The notes: generated by a model not told the origin, from the sequence alone. A stretch of 64,000 nt of DNA from Paenibacillus xylaniclasticus (GCF_004001065.1 NZ_BIML01000006.1:62001-126000), one strand, 5' to 3'. Shown: positions 25,689 through 36,027, numbered from the stretch's first letter. Program-made: numbers and translations.

Positions 25689-28600
25689 CTATACGCGAGC
25701 CAACTCGCGCTTGTTCGCCTCGAACGCTTCCAGCAGCGCTTCCTCGCCTTTAAAGCCTTTGTTCTCGGCTTTGCGGATTTGCTCCAGCATCTTCTTGTAA
25801 TCCTTCGGAATGACCTTCACGAACTTCGTAAGCGCGTTATCCCAATCGTTAAGCACACGCTGTCCAGGCACACTGCCCGTCAGCTTGACATGGCGTTCGA
25901 TCATGCCGCGAAGCTCCTCTTGATCCTCTGCTTCCTCTACCGGCTCTAGAAGCACCATCTCGAGGTTGCAATTTCTATAAAATTCGTGATGCTCGTCAAG
26001 CACGTAAGCGATACCGCCGGACATACCAGCCGCGAAGTTGCGTCCCGTGCTGCCGAGGACAACGACGCGTCCGCCTGTCATATATTCGCAGCCGTGGTCG
26101 CCTACACCCTCCACGACGACGTTGACGCCCGAGTTACGGACCGCAAACCGTTCGCCGGCAATGCCACGGATATAAGCTTCACCGCTCGTAGCTCCGTAGA
26201 ATGCCGTGTTGCCGATAATAACATTGTTCTCTGCTTCGAACGTAGCTTTCAGCGACGGCGCTACGATAATTTTACCGCCGGACAGCCCTTTGCCGACATA
26301 GTCGTTCGAATCGCCTTCGATCGAGAGTGTAATCCCCTTCGGTACGAACGCTCCGAAGCTTTGTCCTGCCGTTCCAACGAAATGGAATTTAATCGTGTCC
26401 TCAGGCAGTCCCTTCGCGCCATAACGCGCTGTAACCTCGCTGCCGAGAATCGTGCCGACAACGCGGTTCGTATTCAAGATTGGGAACGTACCGCTGACTG
26501 GCGTGCCGTTCTCCAGCGCAGGCATTGCCGCCGGAATAAGCTGCTGCATATCGAGCGACAGCTCCAGTCCATGGTTCTGCTCCTGTACGTTATAACGTGC
26601 GGAGCCTTCAGGCAGCTCCATCTGATACAGCAGCGACGATAGATCGATGCCTTTGGCTTTATAATGGTCAACCAGCTGCTTCGATTCCAGAACGTCAACG
26701 CGGCCGATCATTTCATTAATCGTACGGAAGCCAAGCTCCGCCATAATTTCGCGCAGCTCTTGCGCAATGAAGCGCAAGTAGTTCACGACATGGCTAGGGT
26801 CGCCCATAAACTTCTTGCGAAGCTCAGGGTTTTGCGTCGCGACGCCGACCGGGCACGTATCAAGCTGACATACACGCATCATAACGCAGCCGAGAACGAC
26901 CAGCGGAGCCGTCGAGAAGCCATACTCTTCCGCGCCGAGCAGCGCAGCGATTGCGACGTCGCGTCCATTCATCATCTTGCCGTCCGTCTCGAGAATGGTG
27001 CGGTCGCGCAGGTTGTTCATAATGAGCGTCTGGTGCGTCTCTGCAAGACCGAGCTCCCAAGGCAGACCCGCGTGGCGGATCGAGTTAATCGGCGAAGCGC
27101 CGGTACCGCCATCGTAGCCGCTGACCATAATGACGTCCGCACGGCCCTTGGCAACACCTGCCGCGATCGTGCCAACGCCAACCTCGGATACGAGCTTCAC
27201 GTTAATTCGAGCGCGAGGGTTCGCATTCTTCAAATCGTGAATGAGCTCAGCCAAATCTTCGATCGAATAAATATCATGGTGAGGAGGAGGCGAGATCAGA
27301 CCGACGCCCGGCGTCGAGCCGCGCACTTCCGCAACCCAAGGATAAACTTTAAGGCCTGGCAGCTGGCCGCCTTCGCCTGGCTTCGCGCCTTGAGCCATTT
27401 TAATTTGAATTTCGTCCGCATTGACCAAATATTCGCTCGTAACACCGAAGCGGCCCGACGCAACCTGTTTGATCGCGCTGCGGCGTGAATCACCGTTCGC
27501 ATCCGGAATATAGCGCGCCGGATCCTCGCCGCCCTCTCCCGTATTCGACTTGCCGCCGAGACGGTTCATTGCGATCGCAAGGCTCTCGTGCGCTTCCTTA
27601 CTGATGGAGCCGAACGACATTGCGCCCGTCTTAAACCGCTTGACGATCGATTCTACCGACTCTACCTCTTCAATCGGAACTGGCGTAAGGCCCTTCTTGA
27701 ATGACAACAGCGAACGAAGCGTCAGATGCTTCTTATTCTCGCCTTGAACAAGCTCAGAGAACTTCTTGTACAGCTTATAGTCGTTCTTGCGAGCAGCCAT
27801 TTGCAGCGTATGAATCGTCTGTGGCGTATAGAGATGGTCCTCACCGTCTTTGCGCCATTGGTATTCGCCGCCGGAATCGAGCTCTGGCTCGGCGCCCTCT
27901 TGCTTCGAGAATGCGCGCTTATGCGCTTTAAGTGTCTCCTCAGCAATAACATCAAGGCCGATACCGCCAATACGAGATTCCGTCCACGTAAAGTATTGAT
28001 CGATCAGTTCTTTCTTCAGGCCGACCGCTTCGAAAATTTGTGCGCCGCGGTACGACTGAATAGTCGAGATCCCCATCTTCGACAATACTTTCACGACGCC
28101 CTTGGTAGCCGCTTTAATATAGTTCTTAACCGCCTTCTCCTGCTTCACGCCACGCAGCATGCCTTCGCGGATCATATCGTCAAGCGTCTCGAACACGAGG
28201 TACGGGTTCACCGCGCTCACGCCGTAGCCGAGCAGCAGCGCGTAATGATGCACTTCGCGCGGCTCGCCGGACTCGAGCAGAATGCTCGCGCGCGTTCTCG
28301 TACCTTCACGGATCAAATGGTGATGCAGCGCCGATACGGCCAGCAATGCCGGAATCGCCGCGTTGTCCTTGTCGATGCCACGGTCGGACAGAATGAGAAT
28401 ATTATGCCCTTTGGCGATGACGCGGTCAGCCGCTTCGCACATGAGCTGCAGCGCTTCGCGCAGCCCTTCTTCACCCTTCGCCGCTTCGAAGAAGATTGGA
28501 ATCGTAATCGCCTTGAAGCCTGGACGGCGGATATGGCGCAGCTTCGCAAACTCTTCATTACTCAGGATCGGCGTATCCAGCGTTACGTGGCGTGCGCTCT

Positions 28601-30284
28601 CCGGCTCTGGATTGAGCAGGTTGCGTTCCGTTCCGATCGTTGTAACAGTCGATGTGACAAGTTCCTCGCGGATCGCGTCAATTGGCGGGTTCGTTACTTG
28701 CGCGAACAGCTGCTTGAAGTAGTTGTACAGACGCTGCGGACGTTCCGACAGAACGGCCAGCGGCGCGTCATAGCCCATTGAGCCGATTGGCTCTTGGCCT
28801 GTTTTGGCCATAGGTTCGAGCACTTTACGAATATCTTCGAAAGTATAACCGAACGCCTGCTGACGCTGCTGAACCGTCTCGTGATCCGGGTCCGGCAGCT
28901 CCGGTGCTACAGGCAGATCGTCCAAGCTAATGAGATGCTCGTTCAGCCATTGGCGGTACGGCTTCTCGCTTGCGATCGCAGCTTTTACTTCCTCGTCAGA
29001 CAGAATACGTCCCGCCTTCGTATCGACGATGAGCATACGGCCTGGGCGCAGACGATCCTTGTACACGATCTCCTCTGCCGGAATTTGAACCGCTCCCGCC
29101 TCCGAGCCGAGAATAATATGGTCGTCCTTCGTTACGTAATAACGGGCAGGGCGCAGACCGTTACGGTCAAGCGTAGCGCCGATCATGGTGCCATCCGTGA
29201 ACGCCATGGCAGCCGGTCCATCCCATGGTTCCATGAGGCACGCATGGTATTCGTAGAATGCTTTCTTCTCATCGCTCATTGACTCATGGTTCGTCCATGG
29301 CTCCGGTACCATCATCATCATCGCGTGCGGCAGCGAGCGACCCGACAAGTACATAAATTCCAGCACGTTATCGAACATCGCCGTATCCGAGCCGTCTGGA
29401 TTAATAATCGGTTTGATTTTGTCCAGATCATCTCCGAACAGCTCCGTTGCGAACAATGACTGACGCGCATGCATCCAGTTTACGTTGCCGCGCAGCGTAT
29501 TAATCTCACCGTTATGAATCATATAATGGAAAGGATGTGCACGTTCCCAGCTCGGGAACGTATTCGTGCTGAAACGCGAGTGGACGAGAGCCATCGCCGT
29601 AACGACCGCTTCATTGGTCAACTCCATGTAGAAGGAACGGACTTGCTCTGTCGTGAGCATCCCTTTATATACAATCTTCTTCGTCGACAAGCTCGAGAAG
29701 TAGAATTTATCCGCACCTTCACCGCCGCCGTAACGAATTGCCTGCTCGGCACGCTTCCGAATCACATACAGTTTGCGTTCAAAAGCAAGGTCATCGCTCA
29801 GTGCAGCATTACGACCAATGAACACTTGACGGACGTAAGGCTTCACCTTAAGCGCCGATTGGCCAAGCTTGCTGTCATTCGTCGGAACCGTGCGCCAGCC
29901 GATTAACGTCTGACCTTCCTCACGAATAATCGCCTCCAGCTTCTTCTCCTGCTCCGCACGAATACCGTCTTCTAGCGGGAGGAACAGCATGCCGACAGCA
30001 TATTCGCCTTCTTGAGGGAGCTCAATTCCTTGGCTCTTCATCTCCTGCTGGAAGAAGTCATGAGGGATTTGGAGCATAATGCCTGCGCCGTCCCCTGTGT
30101 TCGGCTCGCTTCCTTGACCGCCGCGGTGCTCCATATTCTCCAGCAGCGTTAGCGCCTGGCGAATGATGTTGTGTGACTTACGGCCTTTAATGTTGGCAAC
30201 AAAGCCCATACCGCACGCATCTTTCTCATATTGCGGACTATAAAGACCTTGCTTCGGCGGCAAGCCCATGATGTTCTCGTTCAT
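25689..30284 (-). CDS. gltB: Glutamate synthase, large subunit
   Basis: A 1531-residue GOGAT alpha subunit: glutamine plus 2-oxoglutarate plus reductant gives two glutamates. The N-terminal glutaminase begins after a short propeptide with the Cys24 nucleophile ('[10 protein letters not shown]'), as in the family. Then come the central domain, the FMN/Fe-S synthase domain ('[13 protein letters not shown]', '[14 protein letters not shown]', '[12 protein letters not shown]', and the cluster Cys residues in '[17 protein letters not shown]'), and the C-terminal glycine-rich beta-helix ('[21 protein letters not shown]'). AGAGGGTG precedes the ATG. The small subunit gene gltD is not next to it. The downstream side is the galU scar. 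Confidence 0.97.
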   Translation of the reverse strand: MNENIMGLPPKQGLYSPQYEKDACGMGFVANIKGRKSHNIIRQALTLLENMEHRGGQGSEPNTGDGAGIMLQIPHDFFQQEMKSQGIELPQEGEYAVGMLFLPLEDGIRAEQEKKLEAIIREEGQTLIGWRTVPTNDSKLGQSALKVKPYVRQVFIGRNAALSDDLAFERKLYVIRKRAEQAIRYGGGEGADKFYFSSLSTKKIVYKGMLTTEQVRSFYMELTNEAVVTAMALVHSRFSTNTFPSWERAHPFHYMIHNGEINTLRGNVNWMHARQSLFATELFGDDLDKIKPIINPDGSDTAMFDNVLEFMYLSGRSLPHAMMMMVPEPWTNHESMSDEKKAFYEYHACLMEPWDGPAAMAFTDGTMIGATLDRNGLRPARYYVTKDDHIILGSEAGAVQIPAEEIVYKDRLRPGRMLIVDTKAGRILSDEEVKAAIASEKPYRQWLNEHLISLDDLPVAPELPDPDHETVQQRQQAFGYTFEDIRKVLEPMAKTGQEPIGSMGYDAPLAVLSERPQRLYNYFKQLFAQVTNPPIDAIREELVTSTVTTIGTERNLLNPEPESARHVTLDTPILSNEEFAKLRHIRRPGFKAITIPIFFEAAKGEEGLREALQLMCEAADRVIAKGHNILILSDRGIDKDNAAIPALLAVSALHHHLIREGTRTRASILLESGEPREVHHYALLLGYGVSAVNPYLVFETLDDMIREGMLRGVKQEKAVKNYIKAATKGVVKVLSKMGISTIQSYRGAQIFEAVGLKKELIDQYFTWTESRIGGIGLDVIAEETLKAHKRAFSKQEGAEPELDSGGEYQWRKDGEDHLYTPQTIHTLQMAARKNDYKLYKKFSELVQGENKKHLTLRSLLSFKKGLTPVPIEEVESVESIVKRFKTGAMSFGSISKEAHESLAIAMNRLGGKSNTGEGGEDPARYIPDANGDSRRSAIKQVASGRFGVTSEYLVNADEIQIKMAQGAKPGEGGQLPGLKVYPWVAEVRGSTPGVGLISPPPHHDIYSIEDLAELIHDLKNANPRARINVKLVSEVGVGTIAAGVAKGRADVIMVSGYDGGTGASPINSIRHAGLPWELGLAETHQTLIMNNLRDRTILETDGKMMNGRDVAIAALLGAEEYGFSTAPLVVLGCVMMRVCQLDTCPVGVATQNPELRKKFMGDPSHVVNYLRFIAQELREIMAELGFRTINEMIGRVDVLESKQLVDHYKAKGIDLSSLLYQMELPEGSARYNVQEQNHGLELSLDMQQLIPAAMPALENGTPVSGTFPILNTNRVVGTILGSEVTARYGAKGLPEDTIKFHFVGTAGQSFGAFVPKGITLSIEGDSNDYVGKGLSGGKIIVAPSLKATFEAENNVIIGNTAFYGATSGEAYIRGIAGERFAVRNSGVNVVVEGVGDHGCEYMTGGRVVVLGSTGRNFAAGMSGGIAYVLDEHHEFYRNCNLEMVLLEPVEEAEDQEELRGMIERHVKLTGSVPGQRVLNDWDNALTKFVKVIPKDYKKMLEQIRKAENKGFKGEEALLEAFEANKRELARV

Positions 30285-30623
30285 CGCAACGCACCCTCTC
30301 TAATTTAGAAGATAATTTATATTGGTTTGTCGGCATGTCGGATTGAGACATTAAGCACTTCAATTCCGGTTGGTTATATCATAGAATGGAAATAATCCGC
30401 GAACATTTTTTCCATCTTGGATTTTGCAACTTCCGACGATTTGTCGAATCCGACGATTATTTAATTATTTTAGCATTGAAGCAAATTAGACGCAATTTAT
30501 TTATTTTAATAGCCCTGATAAACGTTTTTTGACTTTAAATCCGAACATTAATATAAGTCAAACCATTTTTGTTCGTGTTTTATAGTATAAATTTTTTAAC
30601 ATTCTACGGAGGAGTGAAAAGTT
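30285..30623. promoter_or_regulatory. Divergent promoter region, gltB / GDSL esterase
   Basis: 339 bp, AT-rich. The rightward promoter is TTGACT (30529-30534), 17-bp spacer, TATAAG (30552-30557), giving a leader of about 60 nt before a GGAGGAG site. On the gltB side no strong promoter stands out. A direct repeat TCCGACGATT occurs at 30432-30441 and 30449-30458 (17 bp apart, same face of the helix is not kept exactly) and might bind a regulator. No consensus TnrA site was seen. Confidence 0.55.
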
Positions 30624-31943
30624 TTGTACAAAAAGTACATGGAAAAAACTCGTTATTCTGCATTATCCGTTCTGCTCGCTGCAGCGCTTTCGGGGACCGT
30701 AATTCCGGCCGCGATTGCTGCACCTGCCCAATCGGTCCCCTACGCGGCATCGAATTCTGCTGTATTAGCCTCTCAGGCAGCAGTAATCGAAGATTATCAT
30801 ATCGTTAGTGTAGGCGACTCATTGACCGCTGGCTACACGCAAGACCTGGAATTAGAGGCGAATCCTGTACCTTACGGCTATGTCGAGCGTGTCTATGAGC
30901 AAGCGTTATTCCATGGCAAGAGAACCTCTGTATCGAATTACGGCATTCTCGGATTAACGACCGAAGGACTCTTGCATTATATTGAAGCCGCACAGCAAGG
31001 CTCGGCCATCGCACCCGCTGACTTGCCATACGGTACGACCAAAGATCCGCGGATTGAGCAGTTCGCCGCCGCTTCTCCGCAGCTGCGCGCCGATCTTGCA
31101 GCGGCTGACCTCGTCACCGTCACGATCGGATCGAACGATTTTCTGACTGTATTCAATCAATTAGTCAAAGGCGAGGGCTACCAGGTCGTAGAGGATATGC
31201 TTCCGGTGTACGAGCAGCAGCTGGAAGCCTCGCTTCGAGCTATTATCGCGATCAATCCGCAGGCCGAAATCGTCGTCGCAGATCTGTATAACCCCGTGCC
31301 GAACTACAAGCTGATTATAAGCGAGGACAACTATAAGAAGCTGTCGAACATTAGCACTGCCATCCGAGGCAAAATTGATGCCGTTACCGCCCGATTGAAT
31401 GGTGAGGGCTATAACGTGCAAATTGCAGATGTAGGTCAAAAATTTATCGGTAACGAGCTCTCATATACGACTATTGCCTCCGGCGACTTCCACCCGAACA
31501 AGCAAGGCTATGAAGCGATGGCCCAATCGTTCGCACAGGCGGTATGGGGCGACTATCGCGTCCCGGCTGAGCGCCAAGCTAACGTTCCGATCTCTGTCGT
31601 CGTTGCAGGCAAGGAGCTCGTAACAGCGAATAAGCCGGTAATCAAAAAAAATAAAACGTATGTGCCAATGAGAGACATTACCGATGCGTTGGGTGCCGAG
31701 CTGAAATGGAACAATGCTACGCAGACGGCAACCGTGACGGCAGGCAGCAAAGTCGTCTCGTTCACCATAGGCTCCAAGACGATGACCGTAAACGGCAAAG
31801 CCGTTCCGATCGACACGCCTGCATACTTGCAGAAAGTAGGCAAGGAGAGTAAAACCTATCTTCCGCTCGCAGCACTGTCTGACGGACTTGGATACCAAGT
31901 CGTGTATCGCGGTACGATTAAAACGGCCTTCATTAATAAATAA
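30624..31943 (+). CDS. Secreted GDSL esterase with copper-amine-oxidase-N domain
   Basis: A 439-residue exported protein. A signal peptide (basic YKKYMEKTRY, then 'LSVLLAAALSGTVIPAAIAAPAQ') leads to an SGNH/GDSL hydrolase: 'HIVSVGDSLTAGYT' with the Ser, 'GILGLTTEG', 'VTIGSNDF' with the Asn, and 'DFHPNKQGYEAMA' with the Asp and His. The C-terminal 110 residues match the copper amine oxidase N-terminal-like repeat (PF07833, 'KKNKTYVPMRDITDALGAELKWN...TATVTAG'), a common wall-associated add-on in Paenibacillaceae. The start is TTG, nine nt after GGAGGAG; the next ATG (30639) is too far from the site. It likely acts on cell-wall or extracellular esters. Confidence 0.9.
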   Translation: MYKKYMEKTRYSALSVLLAAALSGTVIPAAIAAPAQSVPYAASNSAVLASQAAVIEDYHIVSVGDSLTAGYTQDLELEANPVPYGYVERVYEQALFHGKRTSVSNYGILGLTTEGLLHYIEAAQQGSAIAPADLPYGTTKDPRIEQFAAASPQLRADLAAADLVTVTIGSNDFLTVFNQLVKGEGYQVVEDMLPVYEQQLEASLRAIIAINPQAEIVVADLYNPVPNYKLIISEDNYKKLSNISTAIRGKIDAVTARLNGEGYNVQIADVGQKFIGNELSYTTIASGDFHPNKQGYEAMAQSFAQAVWGDYRVPAERQANVPISVVVAGKELVTANKPVIKKNKTYVPMRDITDALGAELKWNNATQTATVTAGSKVVSFTIGSKTMTVNGKAVPIDTPAYLQKVGKESKTYLPLAALSDGLGYQVVYRGTIKTAFINK

Positions 31944-31949
31944 TGCGAA

Positions 31950-31986
31950 AGCGCCCAGACGGTTCCTTATGGAACGTCTGGGCGCT
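31950..31986. terminator. Bidirectional terminator
   Basis: AGCGCCCAGAC-g-GTTCC, loop TTAT, GGAAC-GTCTGGGCGCT, about 16 bp of stem with one bulge, between the convergent GDSL esterase and YhgE genes. Rightward it is followed by CTTTATT, leftward by TTTCGC. Confidence 0.9.
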
Positions 31987-31991
31987 CTTTA

Positions 31992-34091
31992 TTATACCGT
32001 CGCAGCAGTTGACGTCGAAGCGTCCGTGCCGCCGGAAGTATCTTTAGGCTGCCGCTTATGCATCAAGATGAACAATATGAGCGACAATACCACGAACACG
32101 GCGGCAAAGATGGCTAGCGTGCCCATGCTGCTGCGGACAACACCGAAGTCGCCGCTCGAGATAACCGCTTTGAAGCCGGACACGGCATAGGTCATCGGCA
32201 TCCATTCGCCGACCTGTTGCAGCCATGCCGGTACAAGCTCCTTCGGATACGTGCCGGAGCTGCCTGTCAGCTGCAGAATGAGAAGGATAATCCCGATGAA
32301 TCGGCCTGGCTGATCGAGCATCGTCACGAAGAACTGAATAATCATCATGAACGTCAAGCTGGTTACAATCGACAAAGTGATGAACAGCCCGACGCTTTGC
32401 ACTTCAAGTCCGATACCATAGAGCAGAATAGCGTCTGCGATGAGCGTCTGGAAGACGCCCACCAGCACGAACAGCAGCGCTTTGCTAATGAACCAGCTTC
32501 CGCCTCCGCGCGGGCGTCCTGCACTGCCTCGCATCGGCAGCACGATCGTTGAAAGCAATGCCCCAACGAACAGGCCGAGCGATAAGCTGTACGGAGCAAA
32601 GCCTGTGCCGTAGTTCGGCACCGTCGACAGCTTCTTCTCGCTTACTTCAACCGGCGCTGCGAACATATTGGCCTGCCGCTCCTTATCGCCGGACACGCTT
32701 GATTCAAGCGAAGCCTCGCCCAGCTTGTCGGCAAGCTCTGCTGAGCCGCTGGCCAGCTGGTCAACACCGTCCACCAGCTCTACCGAGCCATCAGCGAGCT
32801 GCCCCGAGCCGCTGGCGATCTCAGCCGCGCCGGCATTCGCCGAAGCCGCTCCTTCGGCAGCCTGCTTCGCACCGGCCGCCAGCGTCTTCGCGGCGTCGCT
32901 AAGCTTGGCGCCACCGGCTGCCGCGTCTTCGAGCTTCGTCTCGAAGGCAGTCAATCCTTGCAGCAGATCAAGCTGCCCCTGCTGCAGCGCGCTTGCGCCG
33001 CTTGCCAGCTGACCGCCGCCGGCGGCGAGCTGATCTGCACCTGCGGCCACTGCCTTAGCCGCAGCAACAAGCTGCAGCAGCACTTCATCCGGCGCTGCTG
33101 CTTGGGCTTCGCTGGCGGCGTCCTCGAAAGCCGTGTCGTCCGATGCTTCTGCTGATGCTGCAGCAGCCGCCGCATTCGCATATGCCTCCAGCCCCGCCGC
33201 CAGCTTCGCAGACGCTTCGGCCAGCTTCGCCTCGGCCTCCTGCGCCGTCTTCGCTCCCGACGCCAGCTGTGCACCGGCATCGCTCGCCTGCTTAGCGCCC
33301 GCGCTAAGCTTGCCGGACGCCTCGCTTAATTGCTTCAGCCCGTCCGCAAGGTCGGACGCGCCAGACGACAATGCGGTTGCTCCGTCTGCCACTTTCGCCG
33401 TACCGTCCGCAAGCTGCTTCACGCCGCTTCTCAGCCCAATCGTTCCATCGGCGAGCTTCGCCAGATTACTCTGCAGCGTCGCCGCTCCATCCTTCGCTTT
33501 AGCCGCGCCGTCATACAGCTTGCTAGCGCCATCGCTCGCGTCAGAGAAGCCGTCCGCAATCTCGCCAAGCTGCTCAAGCATCGTCTCGGCATACGCCTTC
33601 GTCACTTCCTTCGACAACGAAGCCTTCAGCTCTTGTACAGCCGAGCTGCCGATCTTCGCTGCCGTAAAGCTAAGACTCTCGTTCGTCACATACACGAGGC
33701 TTGACGGATTCGGTTCATCATCAAGCAGCGTTGTCGCCTGCTTCGAGAAGTCAGCCGGAATTTCGAGCGCAAGATAGTAACGCCCGTCCTTCAGCCCATT
33801 CTCCGCCTCGTCCTGGCTCACAAAAGCCCATTTAAATTGATCATTATCCTTTAAGTTCTCGATTAGATCATTACCGAGCGCCAGCTGCTTGCCGTCCAGC
33901 ACCGCTCCCTGATCGTCGTTGACGACCGCCACCGGCAGATCGCCCGTTCGGCCGTATGGGTCCCAGAACGACCAGATCAGCATACCGCTGTACATGATCG
34001 GTATAAACAAAATCCCGATCACCGATATTAGCACCTTTCGGTCACGAACGATGCTAAGCAGCTCCTGCCCGAACAATCTTACCCCTTGCAT
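31992..34091 (-). CDS. yhgE: YhgE/Pip-type ABC-2 membrane protein
   Basis: A protein of about 699 residues of the YhgE/Pip family. It has an N-terminal membrane segment ('VLISVIGILFIPIMYSGMLIWSFWDPYG'), a long extracellular region, and five to six C-terminal membrane segments of ABC-2 type ('LFVGALLSTIVLP' to 'LAIFAAVFVVLSLILFILM'). The outer part has 'LPVAVVNDDQGAVLDGK' and then many short repeats of the pattern L-A-D-G/L-x-x-G-A every seven residues or so, expected to form long helices. The ATG at 34091 is chosen for GGAGGAGAGG six nt upstream. Family roles include phage adsorption and envelope functions. Co-regulation with the TetR gene at 34321-34914 is shown by matching operators. Confidence 0.9.
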   Translation of the reverse strand: MQGVRLFGQELLSIVRDRKVLISVIGILFIPIMYSGMLIWSFWDPYGRTGDLPVAVVNDDQGAVLDGKQLALGNDLIENLKDNDQFKWAFVSQDEAENGLKDGRYYLALEIPADFSKQATTLLDDEPNPSSLVYVTNESLSFTAAKIGSSAVQELKASLSKEVTKAYAETMLEQLGEIADGFSDASDGASKLYDGAAKAKDGAATLQSNLAKLADGTIGLRSGVKQLADGTAKVADGATALSSGASDLADGLKQLSEASGKLSAGAKQASDAGAQLASGAKTAQEAEAKLAEASAKLAAGLEAYANAAAAAASAEASDDTAFEDAASEAQAAAPDEVLLQLVAAAKAVAAGADQLAAGGGQLASGASALQQGQLDLLQGLTAFETKLEDAAAGGAKLSDAAKTLAAGAKQAAEGAASANAGAAEIASGSGQLADGSVELVDGVDQLASGSAELADKLGEASLESSVSGDKERQANMFAAPVEVSEKKLSTVPNYGTGFAPYSLSLGLFVGALLSTIVLPMRGSAGRPRGGGSWFISKALLFVLVGVFQTLIADAILLYGIGLEVQSVGLFITLSIVTSLTFMMIIQFFVTMLDQPGRFIGIILLILQLTGSSGTYPKELVPAWLQQVGEWMPMTYAVSGFKAVISSGDFGVVRSSMGTLAIFAAVFVVLSLILFILMHKRQPKDTSGGTDASTSTAATV

Positions 34092-34135
34092 CCAGATCCT
34101 CTCCTCCATTTCCTCCCAACAAAATACTTACAAAC

Positions 34136-34169
34136 TGACTAAATTATTCAATTGGTCAATTTGTTTCAA
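34136..34169 (-). promoter_or_regulatory. yhgE promoter with TetR operator
   Basis: Minus-strand promoter: -35 TTGAAA (34164-34169), 17-bp spacer, -10 TAATTT (34141-34146). The operator TGACTAA-N9-TTGGTCA (34136-34158) covers the -10 and most of the spacer, so binding should repress. The same 7-9-7 palindrome lies in the TetR gene's promoter. Confidence 0.75.
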
Positions 34170-34320
34170 AATTAAACCTCTTACAAGGTGGACCGTCAAA
34201 CTATTGGCCATTAATTGCAGAGGTATTCCATCATAAGCATGGTAAGCTTCTTAGCTTATGCTCATGCTCTATTGTCCTTCATCGCCGTAATGTTCGCAAG
34301 TGGATCCGCCGCCGTCAGCC

Positions 34321-34914
34321 TTAAGCTTCAGCAGGGCACAGGCCGTAACGAAAAAGCGACGTGAACTGCTCCTCGATCTCTTCCCGGCTCAGTGGCTTAT
34401 GCTGCGTGCTCCAGTCGACGGAAAGCGTCAAGTACATCCGAATCATCATGAACGCCAACAACTTCGGATCCATCTGACGGATTTCCCCCTTCTTCTGCGC
34501 GCGCTGAACTTCACGTTCGATGAATAAGAGCACTGCATTCTCCTGCTCCTGCATCGCTTCACGCACCGTCTGTGTCCCCAGCTCGCGCAGCTCCTGGCTC
34601 AGCTTAACGACAAGCTCATGCGTCTCCCGAAACTGAAGCACACCATGCAGAGCATCGGTCAAATTGTCGAAGAAGGAGCGTGAATCATCCAGCCGCTCCA
34701 CGACGACGGCTTTCATCTCCAGCAGCAGCTGGCGCATAATTTCACCGAACAACTCCTCCTTCGTCGCGAAGAACGTATAGATGGTCCCTTTCCCGACGCC
34801 GGCCAGCTTCGACACCATATCCATGGTCGTCGCTTTGTAACCGAACATCGTAAGCGACTTTCTTGCCGCCTCCACGATGAGCGCCCTTCGGTCCACCGCC
34901 TTCCGTTCCGCCAT
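34321..34914 (-). CDS. TetR-family repressor
   Basis: A 197-residue regulator with an N-terminal helix-turn-helix ('RALIVEAARKSLTMFGYKATTMDMVSKLAGVGKGTIYTFFATKEELF', in the usual first 50 residues) and a helical ligand-binding domain ending near 'FTSLFRYGLCPAEA'. The yhgE gene lies downstream on the same strand, 211 bp away with its own promoter. Matching operators in both promoters indicate that this protein represses itself and yhgE. The ligand is unknown. Confidence 0.93.
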   Translation of the reverse strand: MAERKAVDRRALIVEAARKSLTMFGYKATTMDMVSKLAGVGKGTIYTFFATKEELFGEIMRQLLLEMKAVVVERLDDSRSFFDNLTDALHGVLQFRETHELVVKLSQELRELGTQTVREAMQEQENAVLLFIEREVQRAQKKGEIRQMDPKLLAFMMIRMYLTLSVDWSTQHKPLSREEIEEQFTSLFRYGLCPAEA

Positions 34915-34958
34915 TCGAATCTATGCTCCTTTCATTCCGAATTTTATGTCGTTATCTT

Positions 34959-34994
34959 ATTATTGACTAAAATTCTATTTCGGTCAATTGGTCA
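34959..34994 (-). promoter_or_regulatory. TetR gene promoter and auto-operator
   Basis: Minus-strand -35 TTGACC (34982-34987), 17-bp spacer, -10 AATAAT (34959-34964). The operator TGACTAA-N9-TCGGTCA (34964-34986) fills the spacer. A further half-site TTGGTCA at 34988-34994 abuts it. The architecture is identical to the yhgE operator. Confidence 0.75.
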
Positions 34995-35084
34995 TTTGAT
35001 AGTAATAGAGAATCTTGAAACTTCCATTCACATTCTCGTATATTTAATAAATAATCGATCTTTCATTCGCGAAGGGGGATGTAA

Positions 35085-35213
35085 ATGGGTCACAATAACG
35101 AAATACTATGCAAAAGAACAATTGAATCCTCAAACTTCGTATTGCCTGCTTTTGTCGGGACGGGAATCGGCGCATTATTAGGATTAGTCGCCTATGTAAA
35201 AGATTGGATATAA
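35085..35213 (+). CDS. 42-residue single-pass membrane peptide
   Basis: A small gene encoding 42 residues: a polar N-terminus (MGHNNEILCKRTIESS) followed by one hydrophobic segment ('FVLPAFVGTGIGALLGLVAY') and a short charged end (VKDWI). AGGGGG lies about seven nt before the ATG. The glycine pattern (GxGxGxxxG) resembles helix-packing motifs of small membrane proteins. It stands alone between the TetR promoter and kapB. Function unknown. Clear ribosome site and composition make it likely real. Confidence 0.7.
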   Translation: MGHNNEILCKRTIESSNFVLPAFVGTGIGALLGLVAYVKDWI

Positions 35214-35301
35214 TTCTTTCTAACAGCATTAAATTATGGATTATCCTCGCACTCGCACATTATTTACTGCAGAGAGTGCCAAAGTTTCAATCATCTTCGC
35301 A

Positions 35302-35346
35302 GACCATTATCAGAGGCTGCATAACATGCAGAATTTGATAATGGTC
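35302..35346. repeat. Long imperfect hairpin in intergenic DNA
   Basis: GACCATTATCA (35302-35312) and TGATAATGGTC (35336-35346) pair perfectly over 11 bp. Inside, CTGCAT/ATGCAG pair around the loop AAC, with a 4x4 internal loop between the stems. There is no T-run on either side, so it is not a classical terminator. It could be a repeated intergenic element or a processing site between the small peptide gene and kapB, which converge here. Confidence 0.6.
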
Positions 35347-35421
35347 CACCCCATAATCGTCCTATACCGTTAAATGTATGAATTGCTCGCGGATCGTTCA
35401 CTCCGACTCCTAAAGCCGATG

Positions 35422-35814
35422 CTACAAGCGATAATCCTGCTTCACAATCGCAAGCGTCTCAAGCCCGCGCTCCGCCCAGCGGCGCAGACGGTCGAGTGCC
35501 TCAGCCTCCTCTTCCAGCGCACGCACGAGCGATTCCTTATAGTCGGGTATCGTACCGACATAGGGCTCCAAATCAGTATAAGTGACCAATGCCTTCTCGT
35601 TAAAGCTTAACGCCCTGCGCTCATGAAATACCGGCACATCCGGATTGTAAGGGTAGTGAAGATTGCCCTGCTGGGGATGCTTCAGAACCGCTAGCACCTG
35701 AACGACTGCGCGCGGACCTCCGGTTTCTACAACTTTACCTGCATACTCCCCCGTTCTATATATCATTTTGACCATTTGATCAAGCTGTGGTAAATTTTCA
35801 CTCGAATAATGCAT
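35422..35814 (-). CDS. kapB: KapB, kinase-associated sporulation lipoprotein-like
   Basis: A 130-residue protein matching KapB of Bacillus along its length: 'MVKMIYRTGEYAGKVVE', 'VVQVLAVLKHPQQGNLHYPYNPDVPVFHERRALSFNEKA', 'VEPY.G..PDYKESL'-like motifs, and the C-terminal 'WAERGLETLAIVKQDY'. In Bacillus subtilis KapB supports the KinB sensor kinase in the sporulation phosphorelay. No lipobox Cys is visible here, so membrane anchoring is doubtful. AAGGGGG is nine nt before the ATG. kinB is not a neighbour in this window. Confidence 0.88.
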   Translation of the reverse strand: MHYSSENLPQLDQMVKMIYRTGEYAGKVVETGGPRAVVQVLAVLKHPQQGNLHYPYNPDVPVFHERRALSFNEKALVTYTDLEPYVGTIPDYKESLVRALEEEAEALDRLRRWAERGLETLAIVKQDYRL

Positions 35815-36027
35815 AGCTTTTACCCCCTTCTTGTAACGACCGCCACCAAAACATATTTTTACCTATTACTAAACCTAAAAAATAGATTAAATTATTCCGT
35901 CGTATTAATGCAACCGTGAATTGTGATCTTGTGTTTATATGCAGATACAGCGTAATATGGTAGTGAGACAATTGCCGCGTGCTGCGCGGCTTCATTAATG
36001 ATGCGGTTAGAAAAGTAGGTGCGTCCA

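Noticed and set aside
27726-28781. 351-residue open frame antisense to gltB
   Set aside because: Lies wholly inside a certain gene; Arg/His-rich composition typical of a reversed GC-biased coding strand; no ribosome site or recognisable motif.
30300-30420. TnrA-type (TGTNA-N7-TNACA) site before gltB
   Set aside because: Only partial matches (TGTCGG..GACA) with wrong bases and spacing.
33133-33777. 214-residue Ala/Ser/Pro-rich frame opposite yhgE
   Set aside because: Mirror image of the YhgE repeat region; low complexity explains the open frame.
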